From an uncultured Eubacterium sp. (GTDB lineage Bacteria > Bacillota > Clostridia > Lachnospirales > Lachnospiraceae): DNA of 64,000 bases. The notes beneath the pieces were generated by a model. It made no database searches, had not been told where the DNA came from, and saw nothing but the letters and a program-made list of their open reading frames with translations. The position numbers and the translations under genes are program-made. Every line of letters starts with the position of its first letter. Position 1 is the stretch's first letter. The DNA is taken from assembly GCA_934320655.1 (NCBI GenBank), contig CAKRFN010000010.1, positions 38,154-102,153 of the forward strand, written 5' to 3'. Shown here one piece after another: positions 1 through 9,150 of the stretch.

Positions 1-189
1 CTTTGCACCGATCGTAAATGCTGTACAGTTGTGTCTGGCATCCCAGTATTCCTTTTTCTTCTTATTGAAAAAGGCGATCGCCTCCTCCTCGGAGGACACC
101 GGTTCCACGGATGCGATAAAACGTGATTTTTTTTCTTCGATTTCTCCAACACCGCCCTGATAGACGGTCTTATAGCCTGCGTTTTTCAT
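1..189 (-). CDS. YigZ/IMPACT family protein, N-terminal part (runs off the window)
   Basis: Reverse-strand reading from the ATG at 189 gives 63 residues open to the window edge. They contain the N-terminal signature of the YigZ/UPF0029 (IMPACT N-domain) family: an early KSRFIA motif, followed by a charged helix and an H-N-C-T-A stretch (family pattern H-x-C-x-A). The family's exact role is not settled; members are linked to translation-related functions. The rest of the gene lies outside the window. The start is unusual: a promoter -10 box ends only 7 bases before the ATG, so the mRNA may be leaderless; no Shine-Dalgarno sequence at normal spacing is visible. Confidence 0.8.
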   Translation of the reverse strand, partial: MKNAGYKTVYQGGVGEIEEKKSRFIASVEPVSSEEEAIAFFNKKKKEYWDARHNCTAFTIGAK

Positions 190-196
190 GCCTACG

Positions 197-225
197 AGTA
201 TAGCATGTTACGCCAAAGTTTACAA
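197..225 (-). promoter_or_regulatory. Promoter of the yigZ-like gene, overlapping the divergent PBP promoter
   Basis: On the minus strand TTGTAA (225-220) and TATACT (202-197) are separated by 17 bases. The -10 box ends 7 bases before the ATG at 189, which puts the predicted transcript start at or beside the start codon. Confidence 0.6.
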
Positions 226-247
226 GTATAGAAAATAATGGTATACT
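219..247 (+). promoter_or_regulatory. Promoter of the class A PBP gene
   Basis: TTTACA (219-224) and TATACT (242-247) are 17 bases apart. The -35 box shares bases 220-224 with the -35 box of the divergent promoter, so the two RNA polymerases should compete. An AGGAGG ribosome binding site at 265-270 precedes the ATG at 277. Confidence 0.65.
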
Positions 248-276
248 GAAGTAATTCGATAATCAGGAGGAAAACT

Positions 277-2961
277 ATGAACTATGGAAAAGCGGGGGCA
301 AAAAAGCAGGTCAAAAAGCTCTCTGCCAAGTCTCCCAAGGTTTTACGAAAGTTCAAAGTGTTATGCTATAAACTCTTGCTCGTGGCGGCATTTGCGTTAG
401 TTGTAGGCGTTGGATTTACCGGCTTCGGTATCTACAAAGGGATCATCGATTCCTCGCCGACGATCGATGCGATGGATGTCACACCAACGGGATATTTATC
501 TACGGTACTGGACACCGAGGGCAATACGACGGCGACGCTGGTGGCATCGGGAGCCAACCGTGTCTACGTCACGATCGACGAGATACCGCTGGATCTGCAG
601 CATGCGTTTGTAGCGATCGAGGATGCGCGTTTTTATGAGCACAACGGCATTGATATCAAGGGAATCATCCGCGCCGGAGTCAAGGGCATTTTATCCGGCG
701 GACATTTTTCACAGGGTGCGTCTACGATCACCCAGCAGCTATTGAAAAATAATGTGTTCACGACATGGACGACTGACAAAGGCTTTGCGAAGGTTGTGCG
801 AAAGCTGCAGGAGCAGTATCTGGCGGTTCAGTTGGAAAAAAAGGTGAACAACAAGGACTGGATACTGGAGAATTACCTGAATACGGTTAATCTCGGTCAG
901 AATTCCTTAGGTGTACAAGCTGCCGCGATGCGTTATTTTAACAAGGATGTGTCAGAACTGACATTATCCGAATGTGCCGTGATCGCGGGCATCACCAAAA
1001 GCCCCGAGGGGCTCAACCCGATCAGCCATCCGCAGGCGAATGCCGAGCGACGGCAGGAAGTCCTCGACAAGATGGAGGAGCAGGGCTATATTACGCTGGA
1101 ACAGAAGGAGGATGCGCTCGCGGACAAAGTATACAGGCGTATCAAAAAGGTCAATATTAAAAAGACCGAGGAGAGCAGCCAGATCAATTCGTATTTTGTA
1201 GATGAAGTGACAAATCAGGTGCTTGAGGATCTGCAGACGATCAAGGGTTATACAAAGGCAGAGGCTTACCGCGCGCTCTACAACAGCGGTTTGACGATTC
1301 TGTCCACGCAGGATCCGAAGATTCAGAAGATCTGTGATGAGGAAGTCAATAATATTGAAAACTATCCGACACAGCCGAAGATATCTTTCAGCTACCGGCT
1401 GAGTGTCCAGAAGTCGGATGGCAGTATTGCCAACTATGATGAGCATACGATGCTGGCATATTATCAGGCTGCAAATAAAGATTATTCGATCAACTTTGCG
1501 AGTGAGGAAGACGCTGCCGCAGCGATCGAGGCATATAAGCAGGAGATCATGGAGCCGGGCGATACGATTGTCGAAGGCGGCGAGTATGTGAATTATACGC
1601 TGCAGCCGCAGGCGGCGCTCACGATCATTGACCAGAGTACCGGAGAGGTCAAAGCGATCGTAGGTGGGCGCGGTGACAAGGTAGCAAACCGTACACTGAA
1701 CCGTGCGACGGATTCTACCCGCCAGCCCGGATCGACGTTTAAGGTGCTGGCAGCATACGCACCGGCACTGGATGGAGCGGGCATGACGCTTGCAACGGTA
1801 GAGGACGATGCGCCGTACAGCTATGCAAACGGTACATCGTTGCGCAATTATGACGGCCGCTACCGCGGATTTACGAGTTTCCGCACCGCGATCACATACT
1901 CGATCAATGTCGTAACTGTCAAATGCCTGACTGACATCGGTGTAGACAACGGATTTTCTTATTTGCAGGATTTTGGATTTACGACATTAAAAGACAGCGA
2001 CCGTGTACAGTCATTGGCACTCGGAGGACTGACCGACGGTGTGACGAATCTGGAGCTGACCGCGGCGTATGCCACGATCGCGAACGGCGGTACTTACACC
2101 AAACCGCGCTTTTATACAAAGATTCTCGACCATGACGGAAATGTCCTGATCGATAACACACCGCAGACCAGGAGCGTGCTCAAGGAGACGACCGCATGGC
2201 TGCTGACCGACGCGATGAAGGATGTTATTACGACCGGAACCGGTAAGCTGTGCAATTTTGAGGGGATGACGCTCGCTGGCAAGAGTGGTACGACGACGAA
2301 AAACAGAGATGCACTGTTTGCGGGCTTTTCGCCGTATTACAGTTGTGTGGTATGGGGCGGCTATGATGACAATGCACCGCAGGCGAGCGGAACGACCAGT
2401 TATCCGAAGCTGATTTGGAGAGCTGTAATGCAGCGTCTGCATGAGGGGCTGGAGGACAAAGACTTTGACAAACCGGCAGGAATCATTACCGCACAGGTCT
2501 GCAAGAAATCCGGAAAACTGGCAGTTTCGGGGCTGTGTGACCATGATCCGCGCGGCTCTCAGGTGACGACTGAATATTTTGCAGCAGGAACAGAGCCGAC
2601 CGAGTCGTGTGATACACACGTAATGATAACGATCTGTGGAGCATCCGGCAAACCGGCAGGACCGTACTGCCCGGAGGATCAGCTCAAAAAGACCGCATAT
2701 ATTACCGGCGGTTCGTCAGGCACGGAGGACTCTCCGTATTTGCTGCCTACAAACCTGAGCACAGGAAAGTGTCCGGTGCATGAAGTTCCGGACATAGAGC
2801 CGGTAGACATTACCGGAGACACCGGCAGGGAGGACAAGCCCTTAAAGCCGGACATTCCTACCATACCGGGCGACGGCGAGGCAGAAGAACCGAGTGATTC
2901 GCATACCGGGCTGGACGACGAGGAACAGGTAATCATTGATCCGAGTGATATATCGGATTGA
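277..2961 (+). CDS. Class A penicillin-binding protein (PBP1A-type, glycosyltransferase plus transpeptidase)
   Basis: An 894-residue bifunctional peptidoglycan synthase that polymerises lipid II and cross-links stem peptides on the outer face of the membrane. A basic cytoplasmic N-terminus is followed by one membrane anchor (about residues 30-55). The GT51 domain shows the EDARFYEH motif with the catalytic Glu at 115 and the GASTITQQL motif. The transpeptidase domain has the SxxK serine at 486 (STFK), an SIN motif at 542-544 and KSGT from 669. The last ~100 residues are Pro/Glu/Asp-rich and low complexity, probably an extracellular tail. AGGAGG six bases upstream fixes the start. A single-gene unit: its own promoter lies upstream and a strong terminator follows. 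Length fits clostridial PBP1A homologues. Confidence 0.93.
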   Translation: MNYGKAGAKKQVKKLSAKSPKVLRKFKVLCYKLLLVAAFALVVGVGFTGFGIYKGIIDSSPTIDAMDVTPTGYLSTVLDTEGNTTATLVASGANRVYVTIDEIPLDLQHAFVAIEDARFYEHNGIDIKGIIRAGVKGILSGGHFSQGASTITQQLLKNNVFTTWTTDKGFAKVVRKLQEQYLAVQLEKKVNNKDWILENYLNTVNLGQNSLGVQAAAMRYFNKDVSELTLSECAVIAGITKSPEGLNPISHPQANAERRQEVLDKMEEQGYITLEQKEDALADKVYRRIKKVNIKKTEESSQINSYFVDEVTNQVLEDLQTIKGYTKAEAYRALYNSGLTILSTQDPKIQKICDEEVNNIENYPTQPKISFSYRLSVQKSDGSIANYDEHTMLAYYQAANKDYSINFASEEDAAAAIEAYKQEIMEPGDTIVEGGEYVNYTLQPQAALTIIDQSTGEVKAIVGGRGDKVANRTLNRATDSTRQPGSTFKVLAAYAPALDGAGMTLATVEDDAPYSYANGTSLRNYDGRYRGFTSFRTAITYSINVVTVKCLTDIGVDNGFSYLQDFGFTTLKDSDRVQSLALGGLTDGVTNLELTAAYATIANGGTYTKPRFYTKILDHDGNVLIDNTPQTRSVLKETTAWLLTDAMKDVITTGTGKLCNFEGMTLAGKSGTTTKNRDALFAGFSPYYSCVVWGGYDDNAPQASGTTSYPKLIWRAVMQRLHEGLEDKDFDKPAGIITAQVCKKSGKLAVSGLCDHDPRGSQVTTEYFAAGTEPTESCDTHVMITICGASGKPAGPYCPEDQLKKTAYITGGSSGTEDSPYLLPTNLSTGKCPVHEVPDIEPVDITGDTGREDKPLKPDIPTIPGDGEAEEPSDSHTGLDDEEQVIIDPSDISD

Positions 2962-2969
2962 TAATTAGA

Positions 2970-3010
2970 AAAGAATGCGTGAAGCTGATGGCTTCACGCA
3001 TTCTTTATTT
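2970..3010 (+). terminator. Intrinsic terminator after the PBP gene
   Basis: A perfect stem, AAAGAATGCGTGAAGC against its complement with a five-base loop, is followed by a T-rich stretch. Confidence 0.85.
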
Positions 3011-3047
3011 CCGCAATAAATCAAATATAATTGATATATTGCGGAAA
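3008..3047. promoter_or_regulatory. Large palindrome on the promoter of the HTH-AAA-nuclease gene (putative operator)
   Basis: Left arm 3008-3024 (TTTCCGCAATAAATCAA) and right arm 3031-3047 are inverted repeats with one mismatch in 17 and a six-base centre. The right arm covers the -35 box of the downstream promoter, the usual place for a repressor site. The downstream protein starts with an HTH domain, so autoregulation is an obvious inference. Confidence 0.6.
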
Positions 3048-3059
3048 AACGCGTATAAT
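3031..3059 (+). promoter_or_regulatory. Sigma-70-type promoter of the HTH-AAA-nuclease gene
   Basis: TTGATA (3031-3036), a 17-base spacer and TATAAT (3054-3059). The gene starts at 3113. Confidence 0.7.
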
Positions 3060-3112
3060 ATGCGGTAATAAGTCTTGTAGTTATAGCGAAATCATGATAG
3101 GAGAAGACAAGA

Positions 3113-4975
3113 ATGAAAACTTGTAAACAATTAGCGTCGGAGTGGGGGCTTTCAGAGCGCACAATCAATGATTTATGTAAAAAGGGCAGGATCGAAGGGG
3201 CTGTCAAGGTAGGGCGAAGCTGGCAGATTCCGGATCATGCACAAAAGCCTGCGGATGGTAGAGTTTCTTCCGGAAGATATATAAAATCAAAAGCAGGCAG
3301 TGGACGTCGGTCTCTTCCGGTAGGTATTTCGGATTATGTGCGTGCACAGTCAGAATATTATTATGTTGATAAGACACTGCTGATTAAAGAATTTTTGGAT
3401 CAGAAGCCACTGGTGTCGCTGTTTACGAGACCGAGGCGTTTTGGAAAAACTTTGAATATGGATATGCTCAGAGTTTTTTTTGAAATATCAAAAGAAGATA
3501 CCGGCAAATATTTTATTGATAAGAATATATGGAAATGTGGCGAAGAATACCGTGCTCATCAAGGGAAATATCCGGTGATCTTTCTCACATTTAAGGATGT
3601 AAAATTTGACTCGTGGCATGCAACGTTAGATAAGATCCATAGTCTTTTGCAGGAAGAATATGGAAGGCATCGGGAACTTTTGGAAAGCGACCAAATTGCA
3701 AATTATGAGAAAGAATATTTTAGAAAAATCATGAATGGAATGCCGTATGAGGTGGATCTGACTTCTGCACTGGAGAGATTGTCTAAGATGTTGAACGTGT
3801 ATTACGGCAAGGCACCGATCATTATTATTGATGAATATGATACGCCGATTCAGGAGGGATATTCAAAGGATTTTTATGATGAAATTATCGGATTTATGAG
3901 AAATTTTTTTTCGGGAGCATTTAAGGATAACAAGAATCTCTCATATGGCTTTCTTACAGGCATTCTTAGAATTGCGCAGGAAAGTATTTTTAGCGGTCTC
4001 AACAATCTGACCGTAAATTCTGTCATGGATGCAGAATATGATGAATATTTTGGCTTCACGGAGGCGGAAGTTCACCAGATGCTGGAATATTACGGTATAG
4101 TGGAAAAAGAGCCGGAGTTGAAAGTCTGGTATGATGGGTATCTGTTTGGAAATACTGAGATATATAATCCGTGGTCGGTAATCAATTATATTTCCAGGGG
4201 CTGCATTCCGCAGGCATACTGGGTGAACACTGGTCGAAATGAGATTCTTGAGGATGTTTTGAAGATTGCAACAGATGATATTACGGAAAGATTATTTGCA
4301 CTGTTACAGGGAGAGCCGGTAATTGCGAAGATTGACCAGACAATTATTTATAGGGTTCTTTCCAAAGAACCGGCGAACATATATAGTTTATTATTAGTCG
4401 CCGGCTATTTGAAAACACTGCAGAAAGAATTACAGGCAGATGGTTCGTATTTATGTGAAGTAGCTATACCCAACAGAGAGATTGCGGCGGTTTATAAGAG
4501 TGAAATATTATCGCATTTGATGCAGATAGGCGCGATTACGACTACGACTGCAAATAAAATAGCGGAGAGTCTCTATACGAATGACAGAAAAAAACTACAG
4601 AATGCTATTACAGAGTATATGAATCGGACAATCAGCTTTTACGATGCCGGTTCAGAAGCCTTTTATCATGGGTTGGTTCTGGGGTTGATTGCATTGATGG
4701 ATAATCAGTATACAATAAAATCCAACAGAGAATCCGGAGATGGACGGTATGATATTTGTTTGTTTCCTAAGGAGACAAAATATCCGGGAATCGTTATAGA
4801 ATTAAAGTGGAAAAGAGATCTGGATGCAAAAGATTTGGAAATTTTAGCGGAAAAGGCGCTCATGCAGATCGATAGAAACAGATACGATTCGGATATGAAC
4901 CATGAAGGCATCAAAGACATTCTGAAACTGGGTATTGCATTTTCAGGAAAGAATGTGAGAGTGAGAACAAAGTAA
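3113..4975 (+). CDS. HTH-domain protein with AAA-ATPase-like and PD-(D/E)XK nuclease-like domains
   Basis: 620 residues. Residues 1-45 form an excisionase/MerR-like helix-turn-helix (LASEWGLSERTINDLCKKG, then VKVGRSWQIP). From about residue 65 the protein matches the AAA-ATPase-like/DUF1703 family: the conserved SDYVRAQSEYYYVDKT start, a P-loop-like FTRPRRFGKTLNMDML and a Walker B-like IIIIDEYDTPIQ. The C-terminal part carries a PD-(D/E)XK-type core (GRYDICLFP, then GIVIELKWK). This family is very abundant in Bacteroidetes and Clostridia, often in many copies, and its function is unsettled; mobile-element or defence roles have been suggested. The fused N-terminal DNA-binding domain is unusual. 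Ribosome binding site AGGAG lies upstream. The gene is more AT-rich by eye than the PBP gene, consistent with transfer. Confidence 0.85.
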   Translation: MKTCKQLASEWGLSERTINDLCKKGRIEGAVKVGRSWQIPDHAQKPADGRVSSGRYIKSKAGSGRRSLPVGISDYVRAQSEYYYVDKTLLIKEFLDQKPLVSLFTRPRRFGKTLNMDMLRVFFEISKEDTGKYFIDKNIWKCGEEYRAHQGKYPVIFLTFKDVKFDSWHATLDKIHSLLQEEYGRHRELLESDQIANYEKEYFRKIMNGMPYEVDLTSALERLSKMLNVYYGKAPIIIIDEYDTPIQEGYSKDFYDEIIGFMRNFFSGAFKDNKNLSYGFLTGILRIAQESIFSGLNNLTVNSVMDAEYDEYFGFTEAEVHQMLEYYGIVEKEPELKVWYDGYLFGNTEIYNPWSVINYISRGCIPQAYWVNTGRNEILEDVLKIATDDITERLFALLQGEPVIAKIDQTIIYRVLSKEPANIYSLLLVAGYLKTLQKELQADGSYLCEVAIPNREIAAVYKSEILSHLMQIGAITTTTANKIAESLYTNDRKKLQNAITEYMNRTISFYDAGSEAFYHGLVLGLIALMDNQYTIKSNRESGDGRYDICLFPKETKYPGIVIELKWKRDLDAKDLEILAEKALMQIDRNRYDSDMNHEGIKDILKLGIAFSGKNVRVRTK

Positions 4976-4981
4976 AAGAAA

Positions 4982-5036
4982 ACCACCGGACATGACACTG
5001 TGAATGTATCACAGAGCATGTCAGGTGGTCTTTTTT
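4982..5036. terminator. Terminator hairpin between convergent genes
   Basis: ACCACC-GGACATG pairs with CATGTC-AGGTGGT and is followed by TTTTTT on the plus strand. The right arm contains the stop codon of the convergent XRE gene. A related hairpin occurs at 15861-15907. Confidence 0.8.
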
Positions 5037-5434
5037 GTATTCGTTTTTTTAAAGGCGTGATCATTGTCATCTGTGGATTGGGAATGATCACGGAGCTTGC
5101 TGTACATGTTGAGGTATTCTGTCAATAGAGCGATCTCTTGTGTATCATGCGAACGAAAGATTTCTATCATAGACGGAGGAAAATTGAGCTGTGGGTCATC
5201 CGTAGGCAAGCCACGTACCAGATAGTCCAGAGAAACATCAAAGATTTCACAGATGTCCAGCAGGCGTTCCAGCGAAAACATCGAAACACCGCGTTCGCAT
5301 TCGCTTAAATGTTTCACGGATACATCCAGTTCGCCGCATAACTCTAACTGTCCCATACCGTGAGCTTTTCGCAGACCGGCGATCCGCTTTCCAATCGCGG
5401 TCTGTAGATCAATCGAAGAAATTGTCATTTTCAC
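5021..5434 (-). CDS. XRE-family transcriptional regulator
   Basis: 137 residues. The lambda-repressor-like HTH spans about residues 10-70 (IGKRIAGLRKAHGMGQLELC, then LSECERG, then LLDICEIFDVSLDYLVRG). The remaining ~60 residues are acidic and then Lys/Thr-rich without a recognised domain. Start: a good AGGAGGTAC lies upstream of the ATG on the minus strand. The gene diverges from the large secreted protein at 5597, and the spacer holds repeats that make good operator candidates. It probably represses itself and/or that gene; this is inferred from layout only. The target and any ligand are unknown. Confidence 0.85.
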   Translation of the reverse strand: MKMTISSIDLQTAIGKRIAGLRKAHGMGQLELCGELDVSVKHLSECERGVSMFSLERLLDICEIFDVSLDYLVRGLPTDDPQLNFPPSMIEIFRSHDTQEIALLTEYLNMYSKLRDHSQSTDDNDHAFKKTNTKKTT

Positions 5435-5485
5435 GAAAAGTACCTCCTACATATTCTTATCATAAAAGTCTGAATTTACACAATC

Positions 5486-5528
5486 TAAACCTGATGGGTA
5501 TTACATTATAAACCTAATGGGTTTATAA
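5486..5528. promoter_or_regulatory. Repeat pair between the divergent XRE and surface-protein genes (putative XRE operator)
   Basis: AAACCTRATGGGT occurs twice in direct orientation (5487-5499 and 5510-5522, 23 bases apart). The second copy sits inside a perfect 9-bp inverted repeat TTATAAACC-TAATG-GGTTTATAA (5506-5528), which itself contains a TATAAT. Confidence 0.6.
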
Positions 5529-5596
5529 TAATGCAAAATGAAAGTGCATCAGAACTTATAAACGAAAGATGTGAAAAGAAAAGGAGGATTTTAGGA

Positions 5597-8500
5597 ATGA
5601 AACGGAACGAATTACTGGCAAAATCCCTGACACTGGGACTTGCCGTGGCGACTGCTGCGACATCCATGAGTGTGCCGGGTGGATTGCTGGCACCGGAGAC
5701 GGCGTATGCGGAGGATGCGACGACTGCTGAAGGGCAGGATAGAGCAAAAACGCAAGTGACATTGACGAAACCTGCTGATTTGAAAGAGTCATGGGAATCA
5801 GTTGAGGAAGCAACAGCAGGGGAGGATAGCATTGCTGCTGTATTTAACAAAGCACAGTTTGACGAAACGCAGACTGCATCAGGTGCAGCGATTCAGGTAA
5901 ACTGGTATGAGGGAACTGTAAACAAAGATGAGGATCTTACGGCGGCAACAAAAGTAGAGCAAATCTCCAAGATCACAAAAGCCGGTGTATATTCTTATGT
6001 AGTTGCTTGCGCAGCGGATGCAGATTATACAAGTGACAAGCTGTTTGGAATAATTAAAGTAGGTAAAGATCTCGGCGAGGCGGCTGTTACATTGAAGGAT
6101 GGAGAAAACGAGACAACGAGTTTTTCATATACCGGAACAGCAGTAAAACCGACGGTAGAGGTGACAGATGTAGATAGCACAAACTATGTCGTAAGCTACA
6201 AGGACGAAACTGGTAATCCGATTGAGGCACCTTCGGAAATAGGAACTTATAAAGTGGTCATTAAACCTTCGGATGCCGGAACCGGAGTTTATTATTGTAG
6301 TGTTGAAAAAGAATTTAGCATTGTTGCGGCGACTGCAGTTAAGGTGACGACTACAGAAGAACTGAAGAAATATCTTAAGTATGAGGACGCTACCTTTGAG
6401 TATACCGGCGAAAATCAGTGGGACTTTAACAAGCGGGTGGAAGAGCAGGCTGGCTATGAGGAAGAAGAGTTCGATTGGGATATTTCTGTTCAACAGAAGG
6501 GGAAAGAGGTCGATTTTATCAATGCCGGAACTTATGATGTTTATGTTGAGTTGACCGGAAAAACTATTTCTACAGATGGATACGTGAAGATCGGTACAGC
6601 AGTCATTAATCCATATGAGACGAAGGCAAGTGATATTACTGAAGTTACAGGATATAACGCAACATATGGCGAGCGCTCTTATGATGATGTGTGGTATTGG
6701 TGGAAAGGTCCATTGGAGAAGGATCTTTTTACAGTGAAATTTTTGAAGATAAAAGATGGAAATGGAAATCCTGTAGAGAATGCAGACTATTCCACAGAGT
6801 ATCCGGAAAATGTGGGAGCAGGAGTTTACCAGATCTATATTGATTATGAAGGTGATTCTAATACTACATCTCTTGAAAATATAGATACTGGCAAGACGAT
6901 TGTAATTAAAAAGAAAACAGAAACTGTTGTTGTCGGACAGAAGGTTGTGAACAACAGTACGGGTACTGCGATTACGATTGATCTTAGACAGGAGGCTAGT
7001 GCATTACCGTGGAATGAAGTTACTTCGGAACCGAAATTTGAGATTACCGAAGGCAAAGAGTATCTTGTAGAAAATAGCTTGAAATATGAAAACGGAAAAA
7101 TCACGGTAGAACTTGATCCGGATAAGATCAAAGACTTTCAGCAGACCACAAAAGTTACGGTACGTGTAGATTTTAAGGATAGCTTTAAGAACTATGATGT
7201 TGCTGCATTTGATATTCCGATTGTTATTACCTCAAAAGAGGTTGTTAATATTACAATCGCTAATGTTACAAATGGCATATTTGGAACATATAGAGATACG
7301 GATACGCGGGAACTGAAGTTTACAATTTCTAACTCTTTACATGGGGATCTTAAAGAGAAGACTGATTTTGAGATTTCCGAGGTTATTAAGGGTAAAGCAG
7401 ACACGAGCTGGGGATTTGAGATTACAGATCTGAATGGAACGAAAACAAACATTGAATATGCAGGCAAGTACAAAGTACACGCAACATATTACGATGGTAC
7501 TTACTACGGCGAGACCACAGAGGTCATTGTTGTAGAGCCGAAAAAGCTTGCTGACGTAAACAATGGAGACTTTGATGGTATTCTGATTTTAGATATGAAT
7601 CCGCTCACTTACAATTTTGAGAATCAGATCGAAGCAATTAAGCAGAAAGTAAAACTGGCTGAAGGACTGCCTAGTTGGAGGAATGATGTCAAAGCTGGGG
7701 ATTATGATATCATTATTAGGTATGACGATTCTGATACTATAGAGGCTGAGGCTGCAGGTTGGTATGAGATATGGATTGCATTCAAGCAAGGAAATTATGT
7801 GACAGACGGATCTGTATTTTTTAGTTCAATGCCAATTAACAAAGCTACGCTGAATTTATCAGTGGCGGTTGATTCAAAGGGAACACTGACCACCGTTAAA
7901 GCTGGTGATTATGTAATTCCGAATGATTGGGTTGATAAGGTGGAATATTATCAGGGGGAGACCAAGCTCGACGCGCAACCTACAGCACCGGGCACTTACA
8001 AGGTGAAAGTAACCTATGAAGATGAGGATAATCTGACAGCACCGGCAACAGGAGAAGCTACCTTTACGATCTCCGGCAGCTCATCCGGTGGAAATACTTC
8101 TGGCGGCAGCACATCCGGTGGAAGCAGCTCAGGCGGTTCTTCCGCAGGTGGTGGAGCGGCTACAACTCCGGCGCAGGACGACAAGAAGGATGATACAACC
8201 AAGACCGAGACCAAGCCGGATGGAACGACAGTGACAACCACGGAGACAAAGGCGGAGGATGGTTCTGTACAGACAAAGATCGAGCTGAAAAACGATGCGA
8301 CAGGCGTGGATGCGACTGTAAATGTAACAAAGGATGCACAGGGCAAAGTCACAAGTGTGACCGCAGAAGCTACCCAGAAATCATCAGATCAGAAGACTGA
8401 GATTTCGGCAGCGACTGTTGCACAGATCACAGAGGCAGCAGGTACGAAGAATGTTGATATTACGACAAAGACTGTTGATGCAGACGGTAAAACCGTGCGC

Positions 8501-8968
8501 GAGGTCACTGTTAACGCATCTGATCTGACCGCAGGTAAGAAGCTGAAGGTTGTTGCAGTAGATCCGAAGACCGGAGAAAAGACACTGGTCAATAAGACCA
8601 CTTACAAGGTAGCAGCAGACGGCAGTCTGGTGCTGGACGATCTGGGCGATGCGAACTATGAGGTAGTCACAACATCAGAGGCAAATGCACTCAGTAAGGA
8701 AGTCTTAAAGACAATCAAACCGGCGAAACCCAAGGCGACTGTCGCAGCAGGCAAAAAAGCAAGACTTACGTTAGATGATGCGCTGAACATGGATAATGTC
8801 GCAAAGATCACCTACAGAACGAGCAAGAAGTCAGTGGCGACTGTCAATTCAAACGGTATGATTACTACCCAAAAAGAAGGAAAGGTAACGATCAAGGCAA
8901 TCGTTACGCTCAACAACGGCAAGAAGAAAACTGTCAGAATGTCTCTGACGGTAAAGAAGAAAAAGTAA
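5597..8968 (+). CDS. Large secreted Ig-like mosaic protein (paralogue of 16090-17616)
   Basis: 1123 residues. The start at 5597 is chosen for its AAGGAGG ribosome binding site; an upstream in-frame ATG at 5531 has none. Residues 1-40 are a Sec signal peptide with a VPGGLLAPE stretch just before the cleavage region. The long middle (~45-825) is a series of beta-rich segments with recurring Y-x-G/GTY-x-V patterns, like MBG/bacterial Ig-like repeats. Residues ~830-855 are a Gly/Ser linker. The ~270-residue C-terminal part is shared with the second paralogue and ends in a Big_2-like domain (KSVATVNSNGMITTQKEGKV) and a Lys-rich tail. No LPxTG, SLH or other anchor is visible, so attachment is unknown. 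Function unknown; surface or secreted adhesin or structural protein is likely. Regulation by the divergent XRE protein is plausible. Confidence 0.8.
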   Translation: MKRNELLAKSLTLGLAVATAATSMSVPGGLLAPETAYAEDATTAEGQDRAKTQVTLTKPADLKESWESVEEATAGEDSIAAVFNKAQFDETQTASGAAIQVNWYEGTVNKDEDLTAATKVEQISKITKAGVYSYVVACAADADYTSDKLFGIIKVGKDLGEAAVTLKDGENETTSFSYTGTAVKPTVEVTDVDSTNYVVSYKDETGNPIEAPSEIGTYKVVIKPSDAGTGVYYCSVEKEFSIVAATAVKVTTTEELKKYLKYEDATFEYTGENQWDFNKRVEEQAGYEEEEFDWDISVQQKGKEVDFINAGTYDVYVELTGKTISTDGYVKIGTAVINPYETKASDITEVTGYNATYGERSYDDVWYWWKGPLEKDLFTVKFLKIKDGNGNPVENADYSTEYPENVGAGVYQIYIDYEGDSNTTSLENIDTGKTIVIKKKTETVVVGQKVVNNSTGTAITIDLRQEASALPWNEVTSEPKFEITEGKEYLVENSLKYENGKITVELDPDKIKDFQQTTKVTVRVDFKDSFKNYDVAAFDIPIVITSKEVVNITIANVTNGIFGTYRDTDTRELKFTISNSLHGDLKEKTDFEISEVIKGKADTSWGFEITDLNGTKTNIEYAGKYKVHATYYDGTYYGETTEVIVVEPKKLADVNNGDFDGILILDMNPLTYNFENQIEAIKQKVKLAEGLPSWRNDVKAGDYDIIIRYDDSDTIEAEAAGWYEIWIAFKQGNYVTDGSVFFSSMPINKATLNLSVAVDSKGTLTTVKAGDYVIPNDWVDKVEYYQGETKLDAQPTAPGTYKVKVTYEDEDNLTAPATGEATFTISGSSSGGNTSGGSTSGGSSSGGSSAGGGAATTPAQDDKKDDTTKTETKPDGTTVTTTETKAEDGSVQTKIELKNDATGVDATVNVTKDAQGKVTSVTAEATQKSSDQKTEISAATVAQITEAAGTKNVDITTKTVDADGKTVREVTVNASDLTAGKKLKVVAVDPKTGEKTLVNKTTYKVAADGSLVLDDLGDANYEVVTTSEANALSKEVLKTIKPAKPKATVAAGKKARLTLDDALNMDNVAKITYRTSKKSVATVNSNGMITTQKEGKVTIKAIVTLNNGKKKTVRMSLTVKKKK

Positions 8969-9150
8969 TTGATATTTCTGATCTGGTATACACTTTTTGT
9001 GAGGTTATGGATCACATTGACCTATCCGGATATTTTGTAATGAAGGGATACAAGACAGGTCGTCCGGGATGTGATAAACAAAAGCTCCTTAAAGTAATAC
9101 TCTTTGCATTTATGGGAAACATCCGTTTTTTTCCGTCCTATAACCTGTAG
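8968..9150 (+). pseudogene. Transposase N-terminal remnant (IS1182-like)
   Basis: Conceptual translation gives about 60 residues without a start codon, including DLVYTFCEVMDHIDLSGYF and GRPGCDKQKLLKVILFAFM. This pattern resembles the N-terminus of IS1182-type DDE transposases (DUF772-like). It begins overlapping the stop of the surface protein gene and breaks off at a long inverted repeat; no catalytic part follows. It is a decayed insertion sequence, not a functional gene. The family assignment is from pattern memory. Confidence 0.6.

Noticed and set aside
8085..8160. Short-period DNA repeats that could look like a CRISPR or satellite
   Set aside because: They encode the Gly/Ser linker of the secreted protein; the repeats are of codon scale and have no spacers. 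The same holds at 16717-16790.
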